A DNA stretch of 64,000 nt from Porphyra umbilicalis. Lineage: Eukaryota; Rhodophyta; Bangiophyceae; Bangiales; Bangiaceae. Every line of letters begins with the position of its first letter. Within the stretch, counting starts at the first letter, position 1. Of the stretch, positions 1 through 10,393 are shown one piece after another. Under the pieces are notes generated by a model. That model made no database searches. It was not told the origin of the DNA and saw only the letters and a program-made list of their open reading frames with translations. The stretch spans positions 212,618 through 276,617 of the forward strand of contig KV918833.1 of NCBI GenBank assembly GCA_002049455.2, written 5' to 3'. The position numbers were made by a program, and so were the translations under genes.

Positions 1-581
1 CCTTACCGAAAATTTCTGGTTAACCAGTCCAATCTGCGACCGTGCATCCGACATGCCTGCAGTGGGGTCTCCGAGAGGAACCATTGCTCCCCGTCCTGCC
101 CAACATGACGTCTTGTCGTGCGTTCCCTGGGCAGGAGAATGGCGACGGCGCAGCAGGGTGTCGTGGTCGGAGGGGCGACAAGCACGGCCAGATGGCCGCT
201 ATGCTTGTTTTCTCCATCGAGCGCCCTCGTACGGGCCAGTGATGACCGCCTACCGCCAGTGAGCAAGCAGCCAGACTGCCCCGCCGGCTCCCGTGCACCG
301 TTAATGGGATGACGTGCTGTGCTTGCTGGATTCGATACTTGCCCGCAATTTCCGACTGCTACGCGTATGTCGAAGGCAGTTGCCCCCAGCTGACCAATAG
401 CGGAACAGAAAGTGCAACATGGCGTTTAATTGAACGAAGAATGAGACATTGAATTGGCACGGCTTCCCATCTTGATCTGTGCATCCGACGGCATGTGAAG
501 GAGGGTCTATTCCTCGCCGGAGCCCCGGCGCCCTCGGACGTCCCGCATTCTCGGTCATCTGGGCTGTGCTTGGCCACTTGA
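1..581. other. no gene recognised
   Basis: Short open frames occur on both strands, but none has a recognisable domain or a sustained codon bias. I see no repeat or promoter that I can support here. Confidence 0.4.
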
Positions 582-1931
582 ATGGACAGTCACTCCCTCA
601 TCCCCTCCCCCACCACCCCACTCACCGCTGCGGTGCGCTTGCCTTCCATGCCAACTACCCTGTCAGCGACTATTCTTCCCCGCCCGTGGGAGATGGTGAG
701 CCGACCTGCCTCCCCCCCCCCCCACGGCCGGCACCCACACCCCTGCCAACGCTGTTGGGGACGCCTCGGCTGCGTACCGTGGCGCATGGCGCCTTTTGGC
801 GTGCGCCGTGCGCGCCGACTGCCTTCCGCTGGTCGGCGGAACCGAGGTGGGCAGCCTCAGGCTGATACTTGCACGACGGCGGCAACGACTCGCATTGCTT
901 CCCTCCCTGACGTTCCCAACGACGTCCTGCAGCTCGTGGCCAACCGTCTTTGCGCGTCTGACCTCCTCGCGCTTGCAGACGTGTCTACAAGCTGGCGAAC
1001 GGCCTGCACCGTCGACGGCCTGTACGCCACTGCGGCGGCGGCGGTGTTGTCCAGCGCGGCGACGCCGACGGAGAGCAAAAAGTTCGGGCGCACGAGGTTG
1101 GGCCCCGGGAGTGGGATTCAGAGGGATGGCCTGTTGCTCGGAGAGCCTCTTGTCCCACAGGCTACTATGGCCTCACAGGGACGGCTCGTTCTGCTCTGCC
1201 TCCGCGTTGTCGCCAGCTTAAGCAAGTCGTACAAGGCGCTCGACCTGGCCGCCCCGGCGCCCTACGCCACCCTCGGCTGGGCCGACACCCTTTCACCATT
1301 TTCTCCACAGCAGCTGGCAAACCTCCTTGTATGCGTCCGTATGCGCAATGACGATGGCTTGTCGGCGTGGGAGGCGCGACAAGTGTGGGGCATCCGCCTC
1401 GACACCGGCTGGGTCGACGGTGCTGACGTCCACAGCGTCAACGTCTCGGGGAAGGACACGCCCGACGTCCTGTTCAACCTCCGGGCGGCCCTTCGAGTCG
1501 CGTTTCTCGATGTCGGTAACGTCCTTTCGAGTGCTGGCGTGGCGCAATGCGCGTCTATGAGAGCAGTGCTGGCCGGCCTCCGCCGTCGGTCGTGGCGGGT
1601 GCTCATCATGCGACGACTACTGCACAGCTACACAGGCAGTGATAACGTGGCAACTCCTGCGGGACCGTCGGGGCGCCGCCCGTACCTCATCGAGTGGATG
1701 AGCGTTGCCATGGGCGTAGAGAACTCGCCAATTTTGCAGTTCCTCGACGGCGCTCCGACAGTCGACGAGGCGCACGTCGCCGCCCTAGTCTGCTTCCTTG
1801 TGGCCATTAACGACCAGGCGACCATGTTTTGGCCCAATGGTGGAACGTCGGGCCTGCATGCACTGGTCGCAGGTGGAGCGGCACGTCGTCCGCTTTGCGG
1901 TCTATGTTTTTTCCGTCGGGGATACTCGTGA
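582..1931 (+). CDS. F-box-like protein, probably frame-disrupted near the 3' end
   Basis: An ATG-started frame of 449 codons. Residues about 105-143 (nt 894-1010) read as an F-box: a Leu-Pro-x-x-Pro-x-Asp-Val-Leu start, then alternating Leu/Ala/Leu and a Ser-x-x-Trp-Arg end. F-box proteins normally recruit substrates to SCF ubiquitin ligases through Skp1; that role is inferred from the family. The first 100 residues are Pro/Arg/Thr-rich and may be 5' leader; in-frame ATGs inside offer shorter starts. The rest has no repeat type (LRR, Kelch) that I recognise. From about nt 1850 the convincing protein-like reading moves to frame 1 and continues to nt 2058 with a helical, Val/Ala-rich stretch, while the original frame becomes Arg/Gly-rich and stops at 1931. 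That suggests an indel or an unrecognised intron. Confidence 0.55.
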   Translation: MDSHSLIPSPTTPLTAAVRLPSMPTTLSATILPRPWEMVSRPASPPPHGRHPHPCQRCWGRLGCVPWRMAPFGVRRARRLPSAGRRNRGGQPQADTCTTAATTRIASLPDVPNDVLQLVANRLCASDLLALADVSTSWRTACTVDGLYATAAAAVLSSAATPTESKKFGRTRLGPGSGIQRDGLLLGEPLVPQATMASQGRLVLLCLRVVASLSKSYKALDLAAPAPYATLGWADTLSPFSPQQLANLLVCVRMRNDDGLSAWEARQVWGIRLDTGWVDGADVHSVNVSGKDTPDVLFNLRAALRVAFLDVGNVLSSAGVAQCASMRAVLAGLRRRSWRVLIMRRLLHSYTGSDNVATPAGPSGRRPYLIEWMSVAMGVENSPILQFLDGAPTVDEAHVAALVCFLVAINDQATMFWPNGGTSGLHALVAGGAARRPLCGLCFFRRGYS

Positions 1932-2058
1932 TGTGATTGTGGCGGAAGTGGCTGCTCACATGGCTTACCTGGATGTGGCCCGTGTGTGCACCTCCTTAGG
2001 GCGCCGCCGTGGTCCCATGCCAGTGCGCGGGCGCTGCGGAGCACCATTCTTATCCTGA

Positions 2059-2864
2059 TGCAACAGTTTTGCCCGTGGCGATAGAACCTTCACGCTGTTG
2101 TCGTTGCTGGCAGGGTGCGGCGAGAGAGGGCGCCCTCGGACGTCGGCCACGCACCGACGGCTAAGATTGACGTGGGCAGGGAGCACATAGGTGACAACGA
2201 GGGGGGCGAGCGTGTGGCGGGCGGGGTGGCATGCGTCGCGAGGTGCGTGCATTTGTGGTAAAAATAGGCGTGCACACAGGCGGGTCGCGCCAAGGTTCGC
2301 CCCGCGCCGAGAGGGACGACGCCTACGAATAGTGGCACCTCACCACCAGAACTTCACCCGTTGTGCCACCACCAGAACGTCACCAGTCGGGCATGAGCTT
2401 CCAATACCCCTCGGCATTCGCACCGACTACGGCGGCAACCGACAGCTGCCTGCCCATCCCTCCCCGCCGCTGGAGGGGGTGGACCGGTAAGGGGCAGGAT
2501 CCCGCGCACGCTCGCCACCCTCCTTGGCGTGGGGACAGGCGCCCACGGGTGCATGCGGTGGCCACCCCCGCTCGTGGGCTGCGCCGTCTGCCTCCTGGCC
2601 GACGAATGACATCTCCCCGTCGCCGTCGGACCCCGTCAAGCGCCAGCGCGGCGCCCGCCGCGCCCGCCCACCAGAGCTCCGACGCCTGCAGCGGCCGACG
2701 GAACGGCAGCGGCGAGGACGCCCTCGCGGACCCGCGCGTCCCCCATGCCGCGGTTGCCCGGCGCGCCGCCGCCGTCGACCAACCGCAGCCGCTCCAGCTT
2801 TTCGGACGCGACAAGCGCGTCGGCCGACCACAGCCAGTTGCCCTCGGTCAACGCGCTCCACTCG
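2059..2864. other. GC-rich stretch without a supported gene
   Basis: Long overlapping frames exist on both strands from about 2360 onward. On the minus strand a less repetitive stretch (about 2640-2860) has mixed composition with Trp, Asp and Glu and might be an exon, but I recognise no domain and cannot fix its ends. Confidence 0.3.
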
Positions 2865-3172
2865 AGCGTGGCGTGGAGCGTCGCGCCACCGCCACAGGCC
2901 GCCGCCGTTGCCGCTGCAGCCGTACGACGCCGCCTCGCTCTAGCGTGGCGTGCAGCGTCGCGCCACCGCCACAGGCCGCCGCCGTTGCCGCTGCAGCCGT
3001 ACGACGCCGCCTCGCTCGAGCGTGGCGTGGAGCGTCGCGCCACCGCCACAGGCCGCCGCCGTTGCCGCTGCAGCCGTGCGACGCCGCCCCGCTCGAGCGT
3101 GGCGTGGAGCGTCGCGCCACCGCCACAGGCCGCCGCCGTTGCCGCTGCAGCCGTACGACACCGCCCTCGCTG
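2865..3172. repeat. 77-bp tandem repeat, 4 copies
   Basis: The starts AGCGTGGCGTG fall at 2865, 2942, 3019 and 3096, exactly 77 bp apart. Copies differ by only a few bases (one has GTGCAGCG for GTGGAGCG, one GTGCGACG for GTACGACG). Because 77 is not a multiple of three, any frame reading through it shows each copy in a different frame, which creates spurious long ORFs on both strands. Confidence 0.95.
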
Positions 3173-3910
3173 CCGTCCGCCAAAGCCGCCGCTGTTGTTG
3201 CCTTCGTCCGCTGCCGTTCACAGCTGCAGTTGGCCAACGCTGCCGCTGTCCGCCGCTGCAGCTGCCGCCAACGCCTCCACTGCCGCCGCCGCCGTTGCCG
3301 TTGCCCCTGACGGCCGCAGACAGCCGTTCCTCATCTGAAACGCAGCCGCGGGACGATCTGTCCCACTGCCACATCCGTGGCGACCGTGGCTATTCCTTTC
3401 CCACCCCCCTCGGCAGGGATGAGAGTGACGGCGCCGCCGGTGGCGTCGGACGCGTCGTCGCCAGCGCCAGCGCCTCCGCTTCTCGTTTTCGCGATGGGGG
3501 CACGGCCACGCCCGCCACCAGGACACGTCCCCCCCCCCCCCCCCCCCCCCACCACCAATTGATGCACCTCACGCAGAGCCTCGCAGCGCGTCCGGTGCCA
3601 CATGCAGCGGGCGCGAGAACACGGTGCACAACCGCGGACGGTGGCTCCGAAGACGAGGAGACAGCTCAAGATGGCTTGAGGTTCAAGGGTAAAAGCCTTG
3701 CACAGCTTCCCCTCCAGCCTCGTGCTTCCTTGCACACGCCGATGCACACACGATGAGGTCACACGATCCCTCCAGGAATTTTAGCGGTCCACGAACGCCG
3801 ACTGCTCATTGGCTGTCCGTTCCCGCAAATTGCTGACAGCACGTTTGCAACCGTCCCGCATGGAAAACGGAAGGGGGTCCATTTTTTGTGGAAGTGCCAT
3901 AGGGTTGTGC
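3173..3910. other. GC-rich, low-complexity stretch without a supported gene
   Basis: It contains GCC/GCT-rich triplet sequence to about 3320 and an 18-C homopolymer around 3532-3549. No open frame here has a recognisable domain. Confidence 0.35.
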
Positions 3911-4014
3911 ATCACGCCTCTTTTTGGGTGGCGGGGTGGGCGATGCACGCCTAATCACGCCCTTCTGCACGCCCCCAAAATTGGCACGCCCCTCTTCACG
4001 CCCCTAATGTAGCC
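3911..4014. repeat. cluster of CACGCC-type short repeats
   Basis: The motif CACGCC(C/T) recurs about six times in about 100 bp, separated by short AT-richer spacers. A similar cluster lies at 4781-4830. The pair may mark ends or internal repeats of an old mobile element of about 0.9 kb, but I cannot define termini or a target duplication. Confidence 0.45.
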
Positions 4015-4861
4015 CCCATGTTTTGGCACTTACTTGATAAGCGATTCAAAGTACCTAATATTCTTGCAATTTGGATGGTTCAAAGGACCACAAAAATGCC
4101 AGAAAACATGAAGGAAACAGCTGCATGCGATACACTCTCTTGGCCTCTGCCACTCTGCGTCAAAGATGCTTTGCAGCATCACGGGACGTCGGCTCGCCTA
4201 GCCTCCACCGGCCGCCCCACCGCCCGCTGTCCCACCCATCTCACCGCGCACAAAGCCAGAGCAGATGGTCATCACATCATTCTCGGTCGTGGCCGCGGGG
4301 GCGTCCTCGTCGCCGGGACGACCAAAGTCCGGTCCAGGGACGCCGGCGCCAACCATGGCGCATCGGGCGACCTCCTCGTTCAGGAGGCGCGTAGCTCGCC
4401 GCCGGCACCCCTCCATCCCTGCCGTCGGCCTGGTCGTTGCCGGCGCGCGATGCGTTGCATTCAACGTCCTCATTGGCGCCCGTGTCAAGGAGCCCCTCTG
4501 CGTCCTCCCTGGCTGATGACAGCAGGTGTCCGTTGCTGTGCCATTCCGCACAGATGGCGTCCGCGCATCATGGCGTCGAGCACCTTTTTCGTGGGCGCAC
4601 GACGGGAGAAAGGTTCCCACTCCTCACAGCGTCGAGCACCTGGTTTGTGGACGCTCGGCGGAGCAGGAAGACACCGCGCCCTGAAAAAGTAACGAAGGTG
4701 GCACGGAACTGCACCGAAAAATATTCAGTGGACTGGCGCCCCAAGAGCGCATTTGAAATGATGTACTTTTTTTTATCAAGCACGCCCCAATCACGCCCCT
4801 AAAATTCTGGGCGTGACACGCCCAAAACACGTGAAATTGCACACCCCAGTCGTGCAATTTA

Positions 4862-5411
4862 GGCCCAGTCTACACGGCGAGCGACGTGAACGTGATTCGG
4901 CACCAATATGAACATAAGTCCGCCAAAAAACACGTGATGTGGCGCCGTCTTTCTTCACGGCACGCACGAACACACTGTGCCAGAAGTTTATGGTCAGATC
5001 TGGCAGATCGTATCGTGGTGACAACGACGCAGCGAGAGCTACGCGGCTGCACCGAGCAGGCGTCTCTCGAGAACTGACGGGTCTCCCATCTCTTGATCCG
5101 AGTGGTTCAGTCGTGAGGAGCCTTCTCGTCCAATCATTCCTGCGAAAGCTAAAAGACGCAACTGACACATTCCTTTCCAAACACGTTCACGTGCGCGAGA
5201 TATTAAAAAAATTCTCGCGCACGTGAACGTGTTCGGCTTGAATGCGCCGAATGAGCCTGTTTCGGCTCGTAAGTCTTTTGTGTGCGGGATCGCACGGTCG
5301 GCCGGATTGGGTCTAAAAGTATTAGCGTGATTGGGGTGTGATTGGAACGAAGCGCTCCCATTGGCTAGCACGTGTCTGAGCACGCCGTACACGCGCCGTG
5401 TAGACTGGGCC
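4862..5411. mobile_element. PIF/Harbinger-like MITE (550 bp) with TTA target duplication
   Basis: The left end reads GGCCCAGTCTACACGGCG and the right end is its exact reverse complement, an 18-bp perfect terminal inverted repeat. It is flanked on both sides by TTA (4859-4861 and 5412-5414). A 3-bp TTA/TAA duplication and G-rich inverted ends are typical of PIF/Harbinger elements. It has no transposase ORF, so it would depend on a transposase in trans. The motif ACGTGAACGTG occurs just inside the left end and again in the central palindrome. It sits inside a dispersed repeat whose other copy near 27.1 kb lacks it. Confidence 0.8.
5180..5233. repeat. 21-bp perfect inverted repeat at the centre of the MITE
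   Basis: Arms 5180-5200 and 5213-5233 are exact reverse complements, with a 12-nt A/T loop. The arm contains ACGTTCACGTG, related to the subterminal motif of the surrounding element. Confidence 0.9.
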
Positions 5412-5414
5412 TTA

Positions 5415-5482
5415 GCACGCCCCGCGCAGTGCACCTCGTTGCTGGATCCACCACGAGCCCGATTCTGACTCAAATTGCTCGT
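5415..5482 (+). repeat. dispersed repeat, copy 1
   Basis: About 68 bp matching the reverse complement of 27068-27142 with only two or three mismatches. The match starts immediately after the MITE's right TTA duplication. A short shared GTGCAA also lies just before the MITE's left end, so the MITE interrupted this repeat. Confidence 0.8.
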
Positions 5483-6793
5483 TCAAAACTTGCACGACCC
5501 CTCGTAAACGCCTCTGTGAAGCGTTTTTCTCGTGCAAAACATGTTTTCACTTGCATACTTTTGCAGTCGAGCATTTTACACCGACTTTTTGGATGCATCA
5601 GAAGCGTCTCTGGAAGCGCCTCCTATGGTGAACAGGGCCATAGTGTGAATGCCCGTATGCAAACGTACGCAGATGCTCAACAAGCGCGTGCGAGCTCTCC
5701 CGTTCTCTCAACGAGGTGTTTCTGCGATTTCTGCACGCTTGCATTAGGACACCCTTGTCGAGGCGCGTGTATTAAGTCGAGCACAGGTGTCGAGGTGCTG
5801 CACGAGTACCGGGTTCTCACACTTAGCTCCCCCTTCTCTGCGACTTAACGGTATTTATTGCCAGCTGCCGGAGCGGCAACTGTCCCTCCGTGAACGGCGA
5901 AAGGGAATGGTCTCGGTATTGTGAACTCACTTCCCACCAAGTTCTGTGACAATTGCCAAAGAACTGTGCATCCCGTGCGGAGAAAGCGGGTTCCGACGCC
6001 CCCCACCCCGGGGGGGTTGCGGGGTTTGCGGCACGATATCCGCGTCGCTCTGCCGACTCTGTGCCGGTTGCCCACTGCTGTTGCCATGCTCCACCTTTGT
6101 TACCGTGCTTCCCCGCCGCCGGCCTGTGTTTGCGCCAGTGGCGGCTACGGCAGCGGCGGCTACCTCCCGCTGCGACAGCCGCCGCCGCTGCGGCGACCGA
6201 GCCGCCCGCGTGGCGGCCGCACCCCCGCCACCTCCGCCAACGCCCCCCCACCCCCCCCCCCCGCTGGCACTGCCCCGCCCCGCCACGTGCTCCACCGGCC
6301 GTTCCGCTGGTTGACCTCCCCGATGGCCCCAATCGTCGTCCCCCTACCGTACCAACATGGCCACCATCGCCGTGGCTGGTGGCTGCAGCGGCTCTCTTAG
6401 GGCGGCTGTGAGGGCTCGCCGCCGCCGTCGCACCGTCGCCACCACCGCCGTCGCCGGCACTGGTGCGGTGGCAGTTGCTGCCACAGCCAGCAACCTCCCC
6501 CTTGCCACCACGGGGGCCATCCCGCCACCTCTCCCGGTGCTCACCCACGCGGCACGCCCGTACGGCTGTATCGTGTACTTCTGGACTGCTCCCACCTCAG
6601 CGTACAAGGCGCTCGACGCTTGCTGCGGACCCTTTGGCACTGGGGGGGGGGGGGGGGGGGGGTGGGACGCTCGGCCAGATTAGTCAGGGATCCATGTGCG
6701 GGTTGCGGGGGGATGGGGGGGGGGTGGGGGTTGGACGTTGGGGTAGCCGATAAAGGACAAAGGGTGCAAGAAAGAAGGGATGCATGCTTTACG
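5483..6793. other. no supported gene
   Basis: It contains GC-rich, Pro/Ala-coding low-complexity sequence (5980-6500) and a G-run of about 21 nt at 6642-6662. A minus-strand frame at 6344-6640 has moderately protein-like composition but no recognisable domain. Confidence 0.3.
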
Positions 6794-9700
6794 CTATACG
6801 ACATGGACAACCGCCGAAGTCGAATCTGCCAGCAGCTCCATAAGCTGAGCTTGTTGGTGCTCTGCGGCTTGGCGGATTTCGGTCGCGTCCGCAGAGTTAC
6901 TGTTGCACCACTCGCGGAACTGCGCTGTTTGCGTTCGCTTTACGCACATCTCCACCATCGTCAGCTCCTCCCGCGCGGCCGCCGCCCACCCCCCAGCGAC
7001 GTCGGTGGCGGTCTCGTCCTCACCCCCAAAGAGTCGCCGGCGAAGAGCGACGGGAGGCAGAAACGGCGTGATCTCGCTCGGCTTGGTGCCCGGCTGCTCC
7101 ATGAAGATGGATGTCGGCATCGAGGCGTCCGACGACGAGTGTAGCGGCAGCTCCCCCGCCGATGCCGGGGGCAGCTCCTCCAAGTCAAACAACTCGGGCG
7201 CCGCGTTGGGCGCCTCAGTCGGGTGCGTCGCGGGCGGTCCCGTGGTTGTCAGCAACACGTTGGCCATCGGGCTGTGCTCTCCCCCGAGGTTACCACAGAA
7301 ACAGATGTCAATCACGGCCTGCCGCTGCACGAGGGCCAACGCGACGCGACGCTCGATGCCGGGCCGCACGACCGTCTCGTCCTCGGCGCGGTAGACGTTC
7401 TCCATGATTGTCTGCTCCGTCTCCCGCACAGAAGAGGGCAACATAAAGGTGGTGACGTCGGCGCCGTTGCTGCCGACCGAGTGCGAGACCGAGAGGGCGT
7501 CGTCGTTGGTGGCGAGCGCCTGCGCATGCTCGAAGTCGGCCAACAGGGTCGAGCCGAGGCCGGCGGCGCACGCACACAAACGGATTGAAGACGTGTAGAT
7601 GCCCGCCTCCGCCGAGAAGCGGGAGCGGGTCGGCTCCGTCCGGTAGGGGAAGATGGCGTGCATGTCGACGAGCGCCTCGACGCGCGAGATGTTGCCCGTG
7701 CGCGTCTTGAAGTAGGTGTTCAGCTGCCGGATGATACCCTCAATGTCGTCATCGCTGACGAGCGGCACGGGCGGCGCGTTGCGGCCGGTGTTCTCGCGCG
7801 CGTGCTCAGCGGCGGCATGCACGTAGAGGTTAAACACGCCCTTTTCCTTCGTCTCCGGGTCCAGCTTTTTGAAGACGGAAAACAACGGCGCCAACAGCTT
7901 TCCCGTCAGCTGAAGGATTGCCGCCGACGCCTCCCGCTCAGCGACGGAGCCGCGGCCGACCGCCTTGCGCCAGGAGGCCGACAACAGCTGTGCGAGCGAC
8001 ATGAGAATCGTGATAGCCCGGTCGATGGGCACGCCGAGCATTCCCGGGCACGCCAGAAGCTTGGCAACAAGGGCCCGGAACTCCCGGCCGTACATGGCCC
8101 CCATATTGGTCTTGCCCTCAAACTCGTAGATGCTGGTCCGCGCGGTGTCCGCCTGTTGGCGGGTGAACCAGGCGAGCATGAAGAAGACGATCATTTTGAT
8201 GATGTTGCTGGTGCAATGGAGCAGCGGGTGCTGCACGGCGACAGGCATGTTGGGCAAGATAGGGAAGCCGCGCACGCCTCCAAATGTGCGCCGAGCAGAC
8301 CGAAAGGCGAGCCCCATGGCGCTCTTGGGAAGCGTCGGCATCAGCTCCCCCTGGGGCATGCCGGTGAGAGCGCAACCCTCCCGGCGGCACGCCAGATGCG
8401 TGGCGCCGAGCGACTCGTACGCCATCACGAGCCCAAACTCGCGGCACGGCACACCGACGAGGCCGTCACCACACACCCACAGCTTGGGACGCAGCGCGCA
8501 CCACCTGGAAAAACTCCAGACCGACAAGAGCCACTGCGTCTCGAGCGAGGCAATCGTGCGAGGGCGGGTCAGCGACCAGCTTGGTGCCGACGGGGAGCCC
8601 ATGTCGGCCACGTGACACGGAAAGCCCGATGGACACCGCCACATGTCCGCGCAGCCCGTCAAGGCAAGGAGGTGGCCCTGCATTGCAAAATCGGCCACAA
8701 CACGGAGTAGCGGCTGCGCCCGCACAACTTCCATTGACGAGGGCTGGTCCAGAAGGAGACGGGGGAGCTCGTTGCCGCCTGCGGCCGGAGGGGGGTTACC
8801 GGTGTCTTCCGCAAGGGGGGGGGGGTTGTCGGCGTCTTCGTGTGCGCGCGTCGGCACGAGGTAGTCGGCGTGCATGACCGCCGCGATGGCGGGCCTTAGC
8901 CGGCGCCCGATGCCGGAGTGGAGCTGCCCCTCGCCGCCGAGGATGAACAGCATGGGTAAAAGCGGCGACTGGTAGCCGATGATGAATTCGGTGGAGAGGG
9001 TAAGTGTGACGACGGTGAGCGTCCGCCGACAAACAGGGCCACCGTCAGCGGCGACCGTGATGACGTTGGAGCACCCCCGTGGGTCACCCGCAAAGGTCGG
9101 GTCGAGCCCCTCGTCGATTGCGCGCTGCACCAGGGAAGGCCCGTCAAACTCCAGCGCCACCACCTTCAGACGCTCCGTCCCGTCCAACGACTCGATGTAG
9201 GAGTTGGTTGAGATCTTCAAGTCGGCGGCCAGGTCGGTGTCCTGGTCAGCAAAGTGGGCGCTGCTCAGGTCGACGTCGTCCGCGGCGTTTACAGAGAAGC
9301 ACGCGGCGGAGCGCTTGACGCCGTTGGCGCCTAAGCGCATCACGCGGCCATCGTCCATCGTATAGAGGCGCTCCCCCGACGCCGCCGAGCCAGGCTTGTA
9401 CGTCCAGGCCTCCACCTCCCCCGCCGCGTCTAACGTCCACACTCAGTGGGTGATGACCCCGTCCCTGTCCACGCCGCTCCTCTTCAAAGCAGTGTACGCA
9501 GACCGGGACGGCAGCAGGCGCGGCATGGTGCAGCCGTGCGACACCCGCACGCGCTTGGAAACGGAGCCGTCCTTGGGCCGGCTGACGAGCTCCATCGCTC
9601 GACGCAAGCGGAAGCAGGCGCTGGAGCCAAGCACGCCCACAACGCCACTGTCTTGTTGGATTATCTCGCCAACCCGCCGCCGGTAGAATGCGACCGCCCG

Positions 9701-10393
9701 CCTGGCCACCCGCCGGTCGCGCTGGCGGAGGGCGTACAAGCGCCACGGGTGCGTGGCCGCCGATTGAGCTTCCGTCACCGTCAGCCCAGTGCCAGGGCGC
9801 ATCCTTTGTGCCGCCCGCCCCGCCCGGATGAGCAGGGCCGCGGCGTCGGCGGGGGATAGGGCGGTGGAGACGACGCCCGTCCAGCTCGGCTCCTCCAGCC
9901 CGGTAGGTTCGTCCACGTTGATGTTCCTTGCCACCAGCCGAACAGAGTGGTGGGTGGCAGCGAGGGAGGCGTACATGCCGCAGGTAACGAGGCGCGCACA
10001 CGCGCGCACGTACATCTCCCGGCTTGACAGCGCCGCCGCGCCGCGCACGAGGACGACGTGGGTGAAGTAGAGAGGGTCAACGCGCCGCGCGGGTAGGGCG
10101 GGCCCGACAATGCTCCAAGTGGCCATCTCATCCTTGACAGAGACGCGAGTGCAGAGAGCAAACGACGCGGGGAAGTGGGCCGCCGCAACGGCGGCGGCCT
10201 CGTCAAACTCAATCCCCAACTCCGGGTCCGTGTCGTACAGCGCGTCGTCTCCCGACTCGTCGCCTGCGACGCCTGTCAGCGCGCCGATGGCGGCACCTCC
10301 CGCTTCGTCGCCAGAGCCATCTGGGTTCCCCTCCATCTCCTCTTCCACCGCCGCCAGGGCGCCGACGGCGCTCGCGGCCTCGGCGTCACTCAT
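6794..10393 (-). pseudogene. large unrecognised protein, open except for one in-frame TGA
   Basis: From ATG at 10393 the frame runs 316 codons, meets TGA at 9445-9443, and continues in the same frame for 882 codons to the stop at 6794. Composition and codon bias look the same on both sides, so this is one gene of about 1,200 codons with a nonsense codon, or a locus with an intron I cannot see. The N-terminus is acidic (Glu/Asp/Ala/Gly). The C-terminal half is well-mixed globular sequence: a Leu-His-Cys hydrophobic stretch at about nt 8160-8250, a Phe-Asn-Leu-Tyr-Val-His segment at about 7810-7840, and a following Leu-Asn-x-Tyr-Phe-Lys-x-Arg-Thr region. The overall shape recalls transposon-derived proteins, but I could not identify a DDE triad and do not claim a function. 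No TATA box is evident upstream. Confidence 0.6.

Noticed and set aside
4018..4692. 225-codon plus-strand ORF between the CACGCC clusters
   Set aside because: Composition is not protein-like, a minus frame is equally open, and no promoter or domain is seen.
9443..9445. TGA as a selenocysteine codon
   Set aside because: No cysteine-like redox context around it, and I see no SECIS-like element that I can support downstream. A nonsense change or readthrough is simpler.
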